Of a stretch of DNA of 64,000 nucleotides, positions 10,367 to 22,900 are shown one piece after another; the first letter of the stretch is position 1, and the number at the start of each line of letters is the position of its first letter. The stretch spans positions 2,232,001-2,296,000 of the forward strand of contig BSYQ01000004.1 of assembly GCA_030272585.1 (NCBI GenBank). The letters run 5' to 3'. The translations under genes and the position numbers were made by a program. Origin of the DNA: Bryopsis sp. KO-2023. Its lineage: Eukaryota > Chlorophyta > Ulvophyceae > Bryopsidales > Bryopsidaceae. Under the pieces are notes generated by a model, which searched no databases, had not been told where the DNA came from, and was given only the letters and a program-made list of their open reading frames with translations.

Positions 10367-11328
10367 GCTGTCAGCCGCCACTGGATCCCTGTTGCTGTGG
10401 AAATCTATACGTAGAGCAAAACCAACCTAGGTGGTGCGCTGATAATAACAACGACCTAACCCGAAACAGGAAACACAGAAACATCTTTTAAGCCAGCGAT
10501 CGATCGCTTGGACTGGGCAGCTGCACGTCCCGTCTGGTATAATAAGCGCTCCATACACGTAATGTACTATGTTAGAACAGAGTTCGACCAAGAAGTTGGT
10601 CAGCAAAGTATCTTCTGGTAAAAAAACTTTTGATTTTGGATGTGTAATGAAAAAAGCAAAATAGTATTAGGAGTTTTTTATTCGGCTCATCCACCACCCA
10701 AAGAAACTTGAACCCACATATGTTGAAACATGTGTTTAGACAGATCTGTGGAGAGGTAAGCAATTCAGTTCATCAATTATTACAATGTCTTATGATGTGA
10801 TAAATTGAAGCAGCCAACTTTTGGTTGACGATTCCCCTCCATTGGAACACAAATGGTGTGTCTCGCTTATACTTGCTCCACATCTCACATCACCGTTCCT
10901 TGTTTTTTTGAGATTCTTGTCAAGTCAAGTTGAAGTTGCTTGGTTCCGATTCCCCCTATTACACTAACACAGTCAACCTCCTTCGCTTATTCTACACCGC
11001 TCCCCCCCCCATCGTTTTTTCAGTTCCAACCACCCTCGCAACAAATCTTGAAAAATCAGACGGCGAACTCCCAGTCACGGAAAAACTCATTTCATGGAGT
11101 TTTTCCGAAAGTTGTTACAACTTTCACAATGTACTTCGATGTTTGCTTCTTTGTAACACACCAACGGTGGTATCACTTGGGGTAAAAAAAAGCATCCAGC
11201 CACCCCCTGTTGTGCAGAATTTCATTGTGCTCAATTCTTGCTACTATCATCCCATATTTATCACAAAAACAAAACAAAACGTGGACAGGCTGGGGAAAAT
11301 AAGGCGATAGGAAAACTTTGCAGTTTTT
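10367..11328. other. upstream region of the left hydrolase, also part of the inverted duplication
   Basis: No gene is supported. Several stretches match the right arm in inverted orientation. The segment near 10680-10735 (rc of about 31600-31650) and the one at 11065-11090 (rc of about 31150-31180) are clear by eye. This shows that the duplication covers intergenic DNA as well as the genes. It should contain the hydrolase promoter. No TATA box was assigned. Confidence 0.5.
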
Positions 11329-14300
11329 CTAGCTCCCAAACAGGAAATGATGGTGGTCTCGACATTGAAGAGAAAGAATGAAAAAGGCGATCACCCCTGC
11401 AAGAAACACAAAACCATAAAGGTAAAACAAGAGAGCATTTTTGCCGGACACATATCCAGCACACTTTTTTTGATGAGCCTCACCCGAAGAGACACCCCTG
11501 GATGGAGAAAACCACAGCACACCCATAACTTCGGTCAAAAAGCTGTTACTGAAGCCACAGTGACAAACCTGGAGAATATCATTCAGTCGTTCTTTGTCTG
11601 CATCCCCACATCTGCCTTCCACACATTGGGCCAGGTCCAATCCGACAAAGGCTTCACATCCGCAAATCACATCAACAGACTTCCTCCCAGCGCTATCCAA
11701 AGCATCGATGCTTGCCCCAGCCTCCAGCAACACTTGGGCTGATTGCACACTCCCGTACAAAGCAGCTTCGTGCAGGGCTGTCTCCCCCTGGGCATCAGGT
11801 TGATCCACTGCAGCCCCGTTGTCCAGCAAGAGCCTGACCAGGTCTGGGTTGTCCGGATAAGTGCTGAAGATCAATGGGGTTTCTTTGGCATCATGAGTCG
11901 CCCCATTCACATCAGCACCTGTCCCACAAGGCAATAAATTTCCCCTCAAACAAACAAACGAAAAAGGAAACGGAGACATCAACGAAAAGTCTATTCAAAA
12001 TCCTGAACGCTCGAGGTCCTCAAGGTGACCAAAAAAATTTGATTGAAAGGATCAAAAAGACTATATTGAATTGGAGGCCAATGATGAAAAAGGGATGGCA
12101 ATTTTTGGATTAGTGGAGCTGCCTTGTACCAGCATTAATAAGAGCCTGAACAATATCAAAATGGCCGCTTTGAGTTGCACCCATCAATGCACTCCATCCC
12201 TGCTCGTTCACGAATTCCACACTGGCACCTTGGCTCAATAACTCCTGAAAATGACAAAACTTGTGATCAACAAGTACAACCAGCAGAAGTGTTGAGGGGC
12301 TTCAGAACACCTCCCCCCTTCTGGCCTTCCTTTTGTACAATAAATTAATTAGATATATATATATAGGATATATATATATATTTAATTCTTTCTTTTGTTT
12401 TTTTCGAATATGTAAGAAAAATCTACTTGTGTTCATAGAATTTCTCTTGCTACATTCACACACTTGGTGTTGTCCAAAAGAAACCATCAACTGCAAATGC
12501 CTTGATCCAGATACTTGTAGATGATTAGACATACCTTAACAGTGTCAATATTGCCCTCAGTTGCAGCAAGAGAAAGCTGTTGATCTATATTATCAGATCC
12601 CCTCGACACAGCCTCCTGGGCCTAACATCCATTCAAAAAATTGTTAAAACTATCCAATACCACAGCAAAATTCTGCTTAAAATTCAAATCTTCATGCTTA
12701 AAAAATTGCAATGCACACCAGCCAAATAGATCGTCTTTCTGCAGAAAACGTTCCTTTCAATTCATTTTGATCCCTCGGATAAAACAGGGTGGCCCAGCTT
12801 CGGAAAAAATCCCTCCGTTTCCTGAAAGAATGATCAAATTGAGGTCAATGAAGAGAGGGTGCAACTTACGCCTAAAATATCTTTTAGACGTTGCTTGTCT
12901 GCATCCCCACATCTTCCTTCCACACATTGGGCCAAGTTTGATCCAACAAAGGCTTCACATCCACATATCACATCAACAGGCTTCCTCCCAGCTCTATCCG
13001 AAGTGTCGATGCTTGCCCCAGCCTCCAGCAACACCTGGGCCGATTGCACGCTCCCGTACAAAGCAGCTTCGTGCAGGGCTGTCTCCCCCTGAGCATCTGT
13101 TTGATCCACAGCAGCCCCATTGTCCAGCAACAGCCTGACAAGGTCTGGGTTGTCTGGATAAGTGCTGAAGATCAATGGGGTTTCGCTGGCATCATGGGTT
13201 GCTCCATTCACATCAGCACCTGTCACATTTTCATGGAGAAATTGACCAGACATCGATGTATTAAGCAAAATTCCAAAAAATATTATTGGGTTGTTGGGAG
13301 TGTACCTGCGTTGATAAGGACTTGAACAATATCAAAATGGCCGCTTTGAGTTGCGCTCATCAATGCACTCCAACCCTGCTCATTCACGAACTCCACGCTG
13401 GCACCTTTGCTCAACAATTCCTGAAAATGATGACACCCTTAAAAAAAGCAAGTGGTGACTGACGACGGGAGTGGTCAATAATTCTTGTTCTTACAAGCAG
13501 CGGCGGATATACCTTGACCATATCCAAATCGCCATTGCCTGAAGCAGTGGCAAGTTCTTGGCCGATCTTGTCACATTCTTCCTTATTGCTGCAGCCTTTC
13601 GCAGGCTGAAAAGCAACCTAACAAAAAAAAACTCAATTTCTTGGATGCTACAGATCGACAGATTTCAACAGCGGGATCTTATGGAAATTCAATACATTCC
13701 TCACTGGGAACAAAAAGTGAAAAGATATTAAGAATCCACCTCGGGTTGGTCATCGGATGCAGTTGGCGGCACCACTGGGGTTGAGGTCGAAGCTGCTGTT
13801 TCAGAGCCGCTGCTGGCACTTTTCTTGGAATGTCCAAGGAAACATTAGAACAGGTCAGAAAAGAGCACCCAAAGACAACAGACAGATGGTTCCATCAGCA
13901 CCATCTAGGAATCTCTTCTGAACCCTCATCGTACCATCTTTTCATCGATCCATTGCCGGAAACTGCTGACTCTGGTGTATACGCCGGGTTTAAATTTGCC
14001 CTCCTCTGTCTGACCACAATCACTGGGCCCAAAAGATACAATCCCAACGATCACGTCAAACCCTGGGGTTCCATCTGTTATGCTGTTTCCCCCCTTGGTG
14101 TCAGGAATCAGCAACGGCCCGCCAGAATCACCTGGATGCATTTTCGCCAAAGGAAATGAATAATCTGGGGGCCAAAAAATGCATTCCACATATATTTTAT
14201 TCAAGAATTTTGTTGTACTGCAGCCCGGTGTGCTTCCATTGACTAATTACCCTTGCATGTTGATTGGGAGGTGCCGTGTGCACAGAGCATATTCTCTTTC

Positions 14301-15407
14301 AGATCAGGCCACACAAACTTGCAGTTTTCACTGTTTGTGTATTCCAGAGTGTCAGCCACCTGCAGCACCCCCGGAAGGGGGCCAAACCTGGTGGTTCGCC
14401 CCCACCCTGCTGTGACTACGATTTGACTAATCCCGATGCTTATGTTGCTGTGAGGTAAAGTGGCGGGCTGTCTGGTCGAGGGCTGCTTTAGCTGCAGCAG
14501 GGCAATATCGAATCCATCTTTAATGTCCCCAGTGTAGCTCTCATGTATGAAAACATTCACTGCTTGTATAACCTGCAAAAAAAACACCACTGCCACCTTT
14601 ATATCCTGTACGCTGTTAGTGTCCTTGAGCTTTGCCCTCCATTCTTCTTAAACACGAGGTGAGTACCTCTGCAGATGAGTCATCATTGATTCCATGTGCA
14701 CCCACATACACAACTGGTGTTGGACCCACTGAGTCTTTCCCCTTCACACAATGTGCGGCGGTTAAAACCCACCCCGGTGCGATCAAGGTCCCTCCGCAGC
14801 CATGTTCTCGAGGACCCAATGTTCTCAAAGAACAAGCATATGGAAATCTGCCTTCAGGAGCATCTTGTCCCCCCTGCACACATCACAGGGCACTTTTTTT
14901 TTATTTTTTGATCACCACTCTAAAGATCCTGGAAAAAGCTTTTCTCAATGCATGCGTGATGAGTCTACATTTCCACTTTTATTCGATATCTAACACATGC
15001 TGCACAAAAGAATGCATGGACTGAATCTGGTTTTGCCCACCGTCACGAACGCCTCTGCGTCTTGCAGCAGCTTCCGAAGCCCAGGATCAGTTTGGGACCA
15101 ATATTTCGCTGACACGCTCGCTGGGTTGACCTTGGTTTATGAAACTTTGATCAGCCACACCTTGGGCGTCTCAGATTCACATTCCACAGAGCATTAACGC
15201 TGACATACCTGTCGATCGCCGCCAAACGGGGTCCCTGCAGATTGAAAAAGAAGCCGACACCATTTCAGTGCAGCGACAAACCCGATCGAGGCGGGGAGGT
15301 GGTATGGCCGTCAGCGAAGATAGAATCCACTCACCGACGAGTAAAGCATACGAAAAATTTGTCTGGGTAAGGGAACAGAGCGCCCATACGATGAGGACGG
15401 CGAGCAT
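11329..15407 (-). CDS. signal peptide, chymotrypsin-fold serine protease, ankyrin repeats and C-terminal TM helix (left gene)
   Basis: Model of 13 exons, 786 residues: 15335-15407, 15209-15234, 15041-15130, 14667-14873, 14251-14572, 13935-14131, 13740-13823, 13513-13617, 13306-13420, 12870-13219, 12535-12621, 12130-12244, 11329-11918. Phases agree throughout, and the first five exons match the right paralog in phase; exons 1, 2, 4 and 5 also match it in length. Residues 1-21 are a signal peptide (MLAVLIVWALCS). The protease has TAAHC (His104), DGFD (Asp154) and GDSGGP (Ser242). The S1 position is Ser (STCKGDS), so it is not trypsin-like. A Ser/Thr/Pro linker follows, then two tandem copies of an ankyrin module, each carrying a VDVICGCEAFVG motif. 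Residues about 752-774 are a hydrophobic helix, followed by CRDHHHFLFGS. The last exon could instead be spliced at 11581 (CTCCAG|GT), which would remove the helix. The domain set is secure; the 3' end is uncertain. Confidence 0.82.
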
Positions 15408-16495
15408 TCTGAGTACTTTCCTCGATCTCCCTGGCTCAGTTTTTTCTTTTGCCTGGCACCTTCTCAATGATCGCACTTGCAGTTTTGATGGATGTGACAG
15501 GAGGACACGATTGAAACGGCGGCTGTTGGAGTGCGAGGTTTTTTGCAACTTTGGGCATTTGGCGGTGGGTTTTTTTTTCTGTCCTTGGGAGCACTCCTCT
15601 CCCGATTTAGCGAGCTATCGTCGTGCGTCTCGTGGGTTGGGGCCAGGCGTTTGCGCACCCAGCGGTTCGATCCGATTTGACTCGTCGGCCAAGGGATGGA
15701 ATGGCGCTTCGGTGTCCCATTTTTATTTGCTGGATTCGATTGCAAGGCTGGTCGTGTGTGCGTTGATCGTTGCAGCTCGGGGAGGGGGAGGGGGTTGGGA
15801 TTGCCTTGCGGTGTACTTTAGAATATGCTCTCGCCTCTCGTTCATCAGACAATTTTTTGGGGGGGGGGCGGGAAGAGGCGATGCTGGGATGCTGGAGTGT
15901 AAAAATGCGTAGAAATGGTTCTTTTTGTGTTTTTCTTGCCGATGACTCCCGAAAAGTACTCCTCCTGTCCACGATACTGAACTAAAATTTAAAAACTAAG
16001 CTATTGTTGATACTCTTCCCTTTCTTTCCAAGAGTGATACAATGTGCTCTTTCGCATGAATCCAATTTGGTCTTGTAGAAGCCCCAGTGGGACGCATACA
16101 GCGCACTCGAATAGACAAAAACCAAGAACCCGGAGATACGTGGCACGCGACCGAAGCGAGGAGCCAGATTCGCTTCAAAAGGGGGGAGAACCCCACTCGG
16201 AGTTCAATACACATTCGGCAGGCGGCTTGTGAGTGTCATGGATGACGTGTCATTCCACCATCAAAAAGTGTGGTGCAAGGAAAAGGTCCGAGGTAGCGCA
16301 TGGCTGTTTCGGGAACAGTCGACCAAACGGTGTGCTTGTGCGGGCCAGGCAGTTCGAGGCGCTTTTCCTACTTTCAACTGCGATACAAAAGAGGCGCGAA
16401 AAACGCATCAGTTTCGCATTGCGGCCAGTGGTGAACCACTCGAACAGGCCTGATCTCCCCACAAAGTGAAGAACGCAAAAGCAAGCCAACTTCCC
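15408..16495. promoter_or_regulatory. shared intergenic region of the two head-to-head protease/ankyrin genes
   Basis: The start codons of the left gene (15407, minus) and right gene (16496, plus) face away from each other across 1,088 bp. The region should hold both promoters. It contains a short G-tract (15860-15871). I saw no convincing TATA box or inverted symmetry that would mark the duplication point. A bidirectional promoter is inference from layout. Confidence 0.5.
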
Positions 16496-19400
16496 ATGCT
16501 TTTCGTCTGGATACTGTTCGCGCTCTGCAGCGCTTCGACCCGAAGAGTTTTTTCTGCTCTTCCGTCAGGTGGGTCCGTTTATCGACCTTTTCTCTCGAAC
16601 CCACCCTTCTCCTCACTTCTCAATGACGGTTTTGATTTGATTCGCAGTGCCCGGATCTGGCGGCGTACAGCAGGTGTGTGTTTGGTGCCGGTCCTTTCTG
16701 TGAACCCTCCGTCGCGATTTGCAACTTGTAGTCACTGTAGTCACTATAGTCACTGCAGTGTGATTTTCCTTCAACCAGGGAAATTGGCCGTCCACCAATC
16801 CTTCGCTGCGGAAGCTGCTACAGGATGCGGAGGCGTTCGTCAGTGTGGGTAGATGGGAAATCATTCACTAGAATTTGGATTCAACTATATTACACCAATG
16901 AATCTTTCCAGAATTGTTACAATTCAAACCTCGTGCACTAGTACACAAATTAGTAGTATCTCTTCAAACTTGACCAGGTCCCCTCTTCAATGCATATCTC
17001 TACATCAAAATGTTGCATTGAGTGTAGATTAATTGCTTTGGAAAAGCTATCACCTGGGGGCCTTGCCACATACATTTCGAGTGTCAGAGCACCGATCTTC
17101 CATATGGTTACCTATCCTTATTATTCGTGGAGGCAAGCTTATTTGATATTCTCACAGAAACTTCCCATGATGTGTGCAGGGGGGGGTAGATGCTCCCAAA
17201 GGGCGGTTTCCTTATGCATGCTCTCTGCGAACAGTAGGCCCTCGATCGCATCGTTGTGGAGGAACCCTGATCGCCCCTGAATGGGTGTTGACCGCAGCAC
17301 ATTGCTTGGTTGGGAAAGACTCCCTGGGCCCGACACCGGTTGTGTATGTCGGTGCCTTTGAAATCGATGATGAATCATCTGCAGAGGTACCCCATTCTGA
17401 CATTCAAGGATTTTCAGGAGGTGTGCGTGAGGGGTTGTGTAGGGACCTCAACATGGTTCTTGTATTCACAGTGCACGTGGACTCGGCAAGAAATGTTGAG
17501 TCTGTCAGGAATAATCGTTTGCGATATGGATGGTGGGGGGTGCACAGGTCATACTGGCACTGGAGGTTTTTGTTCATGAAGAGTACACACGGGAATTTCA
17601 GGATGGGTTCGATGTCGCACTGGTGCGACTCAGCAAGCCCTCCACCAGACAGCCAGCAGCGCTAGCCAAAAGTGAACAGCAGCTTGGGCCAGGTCAGTTT
17701 GTGGCAGCCATAGGGTGGGGGAAGACCACCACGTTTGGCCCATTGCCTGAAGTCCTCCAAGTGGCTGGTGAACTGGAGTATGTCAGCAACAGAAACTGCC
17801 AGCGTAGTTGGCCCGACCTTGAAGACAACATGCTCTGCGCATTCTCCACCTCACAAACGACATGCAGGGGTAATATATCACAAGCAAATATTGTTTTCTC
17901 GTAGGGAAAGAAATTTCAAAAAAATTGTGGAGGAAGTTAAATTATACCCATCGGTCATTCTCCCAGGATTATACATGTTTTCATATTTCGGTATGGTTTT
18001 TTGCCTAGCTTTTAACCGTGAACCCCCCCCCCCTTTCAACCCTTTTCTTGTTCTTTTCAGGTGACTCTGGAGGTCCTCTGCTGATACCTGACAGCAACGG
18101 GGGCTTCGACATCATGACTGGGATTCCAGAACTCGATCTGGTGGTTGGCATTGTATCTTTCGGCCCGACGGGTTGCGGTTCGAGAAATTCAACAGAAAAG
18201 AAACCTGATGTGTACACCCGAGTCAGCAGCTTCCGGCGATGGATCAATGAGATAATGGCGGGACCACCTAAAACCACCACTGGAATTGTTTCTCCAACTG
18301 TGCCTAAGAGAAAACCCCAGGTGGGGAAAGCATCGATTCAATCTTTTTTTTTGACAGGATGGACAACATCTACATTAATGCTCAGGCATGCATGCATGTT
18401 GAAATGTTTGCTGTAGGAAGCCCTTTTCCACAAAAAAAACAATTTGTATTCAGCCAGGCAAGCAATCGTCTGTTATCGCAGATGCATATACGTCCTCCAC
18501 CGCAATGGAAAGCATCATCGACAGCCCCACTCCTAACAAGTTGAAATTTGTCCGCTGGTTTTTCAGGAACGGGTCACCTGTGACACAACCATTTGCAGGA
18601 AAATGAATGTGGATCTTTTCAATGCTGCTGGCGCTGGGGAATCTGCAAAAGTCAAGGTTGCGTTTTCGAATTTGCTTTTTTGACTCCTGAAAGAAATAAT
18701 GCAAAGTTGGTAGTCTGCCATAAGCTGATTGGGTGCGTTTTGGATCTGTAGGATCTGCTTTTGAAAGGGGCCGACGTGTCATCCACACACAAAGCCATCA
18801 GTATGACACCATTGCATGCTGCTGCTGAGGAGGGTCGTGACGATACTGTTAAAATCCTGATTGAAGCAGGTGAGTGTTTGGTCCAATTAAATGATTCTCA
18901 CACTTAATCACACTTTTGAGATAAAAAAAACTGGACAGGCCTGAATCGCTCATTTCCACACGTCTTCCACATGACATCGCACATATTCGCAGAGAGAAAA
19001 AAAGAAGGGTGCACTTGTGACGGTGTGAATTGAAGCAGATCCTTCATGATTTTTTACTACAGGGGCGGATATCGATGCACTGAATGAGGAGGAAGAAACT
19101 CCGTTGTTTTATGCTGCACGATCCGGGCATTTGGGTGTGACCATCACTTTGGTCAAAGCAGGTGATACACAATCCCCCCCTCCCCCCCAAAAAAAAATGT
19201 GTTAAGTTCCGGGCAAACCTTTTTTGAAATGCACACAGTACTCATATGGATATTCGCGTCGCTCACTTCAACGAATGCTGGACTGTCTTATTCCAGGTGC
19301 AACTGTGGATTCCAAGACAGACATTGACTTCACCCCTATGATGGAGGCAGCATTCAAAAACCACGTGGAGGTGGTGGTATTCCTTTTGGATTCAGGTGTC

Positions 19401-21368
19401 CTTATCGAGAAAATGTTTTTCGACCTGCTGAGCCCCCTTGTTGGATATTCAATTTCAATATCATCATGACGAACTAATCGATTAAAAAAGAAAAGAATCT
19501 GTGTACACTTGAGAAGGTTGCTATGGCTGCACACCTGGGGTCTGTATTGATTAGGAAGATATTGGTCAGGCATTACAACTCGTTCTTCCATCCTGTGCAT
19601 GCAGGGGCCGACGTTAACGCACAGAACAAAGGAGGTGTGACTGCGTTATTTCTTGCTGCACAAAGGGGCCATGTGAGCGTTGCCAAGATCTTGTTGAAAG
19701 CAGGTGATTGGTAAAAAAGCTGCTGCGTTATGTTTGACTTGTCGATCAAGCAAGTATTTTTTTTGCTTCTTTTGGTGAAATTGTTTCCTCATTGTTTTTA
19801 TGGGCATGTTTCTGGCCTTCCTAGTTAAACAGAACACACTTCCAACGTATCATCGGAAGCACAAATATTTTTGTTGGGGGCAACTAAAAAAGATATTTGG
19901 TACAGAAAAGTCGGTGTCGATCATGGCGATGGGGCTCTTCTTTGATCCATTGTGAACTCTTTCTCACCTTTTTCTATTTTTGTAACAGAAAAAGCACGCT
20001 TCACTCAATTTATGAATGGACAAAAACCCATTGCGCTACTGTTTTCTTAGTTTTGCTTTTTTTTTTAATTGCTTCAGGGGCAAAGGTGGAATTGAGTGCA
20101 AAGGATGGCGTCACCCCACTGATGAGGGCAGCAACAAATGGCCATTTGGAGCTTGCAGAGCTCCTTCTGGAATCAGGTGCTAAACTCGGATTCTTTTTTT
20201 CTGCCATTGTGCTGGCCTTGGTGTGGAAATTCAAACTGAAAGACGTCACTTTCATCATTTGCTGTAGGGTCCGATGCCAACGCCCAGAACCTTGTTGGTC
20301 TTACTGCGTTGTTTTTCGCTGCAAACAGAGGTCACTTGGATATAGTTAAGCTTCTGGCCAAAGCAGGTGATTTGCTACATGGATCTCCCCTGTTCAGCAG
20401 CGACCCCCCCCCCCCTCCCCTGATTTTCTCTGAAACTTTTTTATTCTACCAGAATAATACAGCGGTTTGTTTAAAACGCTGTGTTTTTCTTTGTATGTGT
20501 GTTTTTTTTTCAAGTTTTTTCGTTCGACAATTTTTTACAATGGAATTTAAAACGCTGTGTTGCAAGAAGCAACGATGTTCCAGTCATGGAGCATTGACCA
20601 TACCAATAATCATGCTGCTGAATAATGAGTGACACTGGATTGAAAGGCGGCTGTTTCTTACTTCAGGGGCACCAGTGGATTTGAAGAATGACGAAGGGGA
20701 ATCCGCTTTGATGGCCACAGCGAATGACGGCCACCTGGACGTGATTGAGTTTCTTCTGGAATCAGGTGCTCTTGGGGTTTCAGGTTTCTTTCTTCCACAC
20801 CCCTGCACACACTCACTGGGGGCACTCCCGCTTCCAATTTTGCTACCAGCGGCAGCCTCTGTACTTTCCTTTTGCACGCATTTATTGCCAGTTTTGACAT
20901 TGGCTGGCAATTATTAATTACTCCCCCCCCCCCCAAAAAAAAAAACATACAAAAAACACGTCCCTCGGAAAAAAAAAAACACCCAAAATAACTTTGCATA
21001 ATTATGATCCGTTTTCTCCTTCAGGTGCGGATGTCAATGCCCAGAACAACGACGGTGTAACTGCATTGATGAGGTCCATCTTCTCTGGAAGTGGGGAAGT
21101 GACGAGATTCCTTTTGGTGAATGGGGCTAAAGTAGACACACAGAACGAGGGTGGAAGCACTGCAGCAAATTTTGCAGCCTATTTTGGGAACCGCCCAGCT
21201 CTGGAGGTTTTGATTAGGTACGGCGCCGATCTCTCCATTGCAAACCAGGACAGGGATAGGCCTGTGGATGCGATTTGTGGGTGCGTCAGACGCGAAGAAA
21301 TGGAATGTATTGAAGGGGGATGCACACCAGGCGAAAAAGAACGGATGAAAGCAATTCTGGGAGGTTAG
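16496..21368 (+). CDS. signal peptide, chymotrypsin-fold serine protease and ankyrin array (right gene)
   Basis: Model of 15 exons, 699 residues: 16496-16568, 16648-16673, 16779-16844, 17180-17386, 17548-17869, 18061-18320, 18567-18656, 18752-18869, 19063-19161, 19297-19395, 19605-19703, 20078-20176, 20268-20366, 20667-20765, 21025-21368. Signal peptide: [13 protein letters not shown]. The protease has TAAHC (His96), DGFD (Asp146) and GDSGGP (Ser234). The S1 position is Thr (TTCRGDS), arguing against Arg/Lys specificity. After a Pro/Thr linker, ankyrin repeats fill residues about 349-670. Six consecutive exons are exactly 99 nt, each one 33-residue repeat split at the same Gly codon. The last exon carries more than one repeat and a VDAICGC motif like the VDVICGC of the left gene. 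It ends ILGG-stop with no transmembrane helix. An additional small linker exon between 18320 and 18567 is possible but not needed for frame. Confidence 0.85.
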
Positions 21369-22900
21369 TTGGCTTTGTTTTGTTTTTTGGCAGACATGGA
21401 GATGTGATCCAATCGTGCTGTAGTTTGGAAGTTTTTGTTCTGAGGGTTGCGAATCGAGGCTCCCTCAATATTTAGTATCGCCAACTTTTTTTTTTTCTTT
21501 TCTGGCAACCACCATGGTGGACTACTATTCTTTTCATTTCATTTCATTTTTTTTTTACTTGCTGAACAACTGCAACTAGTAGATATATTTCTGGGTTTGT
21601 TGGGAAGTCTTTTTGGGTTTTTGAGGGGCAACTCTGGAGTGATCGTGTTGTCCAGAATAAGATGTATGGTTATATGTTGGGCTGTTGATTTGATCGATAG
21701 CACTTGCTGACACTTGCACTGGTGGTCTGACCATCCTGTAATGATCTATTCTCAAAAGCAAAAATGCTCGATTGTTTTTACAATCGGGGTTATGAGAGCG
21801 GAAGATTCAAGGAAGATATTGTACTGGTTTGGACAGATTGGATTGTGGTGGATATACAAGGCAATACGAATAGGGGTTACTTATACGGAGAAAGGGGATA
21901 TTTTGGTTAGAATTTCCGTGGTCCCGCCCGCCCTCCGCTTGGGTGTTCCAATATTTTCTATTTATGGCGGACGTGCATTTTTTGGTCTTTGTCGTGTTTT
22001 TTTAATGTGAGTTACAGAGTATCTGATCTAGGCCGGGATCAGTACTGTCTTGTTTCAGTTTATATAAGGTTGTCATGAGTAAATCTATTTTTATAGTGGG
22101 GACGATTCGTTTGTTCAGATTGGTATTGAGGAGGTGTGGAAGTTTTGGAGACAGTTCAGATCCAGGCTGGGATCAGATCTGAATGGGACAGTACACTAGT
22201 CTGACGAAGGTTTCATCAGCCTTGCGACATGTAAGCCTTGTAGGCAAAAGGGGGTGTGTGTGTGGTGATGATTGACGTGAATCTTAGCTTATAACAGCAG
22301 GTTCACTCCCAGCTGATCAGAGCTGAATTCATCCAAATTGGAATTGGAGTGAAAGAATTCGATATCAAACAGCTAGAGCCAAGTCAAGGCAACAGCCCTG
22401 TCTTCTCAGAAGTTGATACAACAGAACCCAGTGGATACTGGAGCGATTCTTGATTAATGGGGTAAGAAAGCAATATCGTCATAGGCAGTGCTGTGCATGT
22501 CCCCCTCATGTTATTCACATTTGGTAAGCCTTGCCATGTATTCTCTTCCACATGACAAATCTGAAGGAGGTGAATATGCATTGCCAAATGTACATAATCC
22601 CTTCATATTACAGAAGCTGTCAATCGCACCTCAAATTTCCAGGCAAACGGCTGGATGCCGCCCGTCCAAACCCCCCAACCAAAGAGAACCTATGAAAGAC
22701 CACCTCAGGGACACAACGCTCACGCTGAATTCTGTGTTTCAAGATATCATCGACATCAAACCCCAACCTTTTCGAAAGAATAAGTCGCTTTCCCCAGCAC
22801 CGCCTCTCGCCCGGAAATTTCCATGCGAAACAATTAAATGATCGGCAAGGGGGCGAGATACGCTTTCAAATTCATGCATAAAAAACCCCAAGGAATATAA
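21369..22900. other. intergenic, no gene seen
   Basis: About 1.5 kb between the right protease/ankyrin gene and the 3' end of the aminotransferase gene, which converges from the other side. It has T-rich tracts just after the stop and two similar GGATCAG-containing segments near 22025 and 22155. The latter may be a decayed repeat. No coding or RNA signature was found. Confidence 0.5.
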
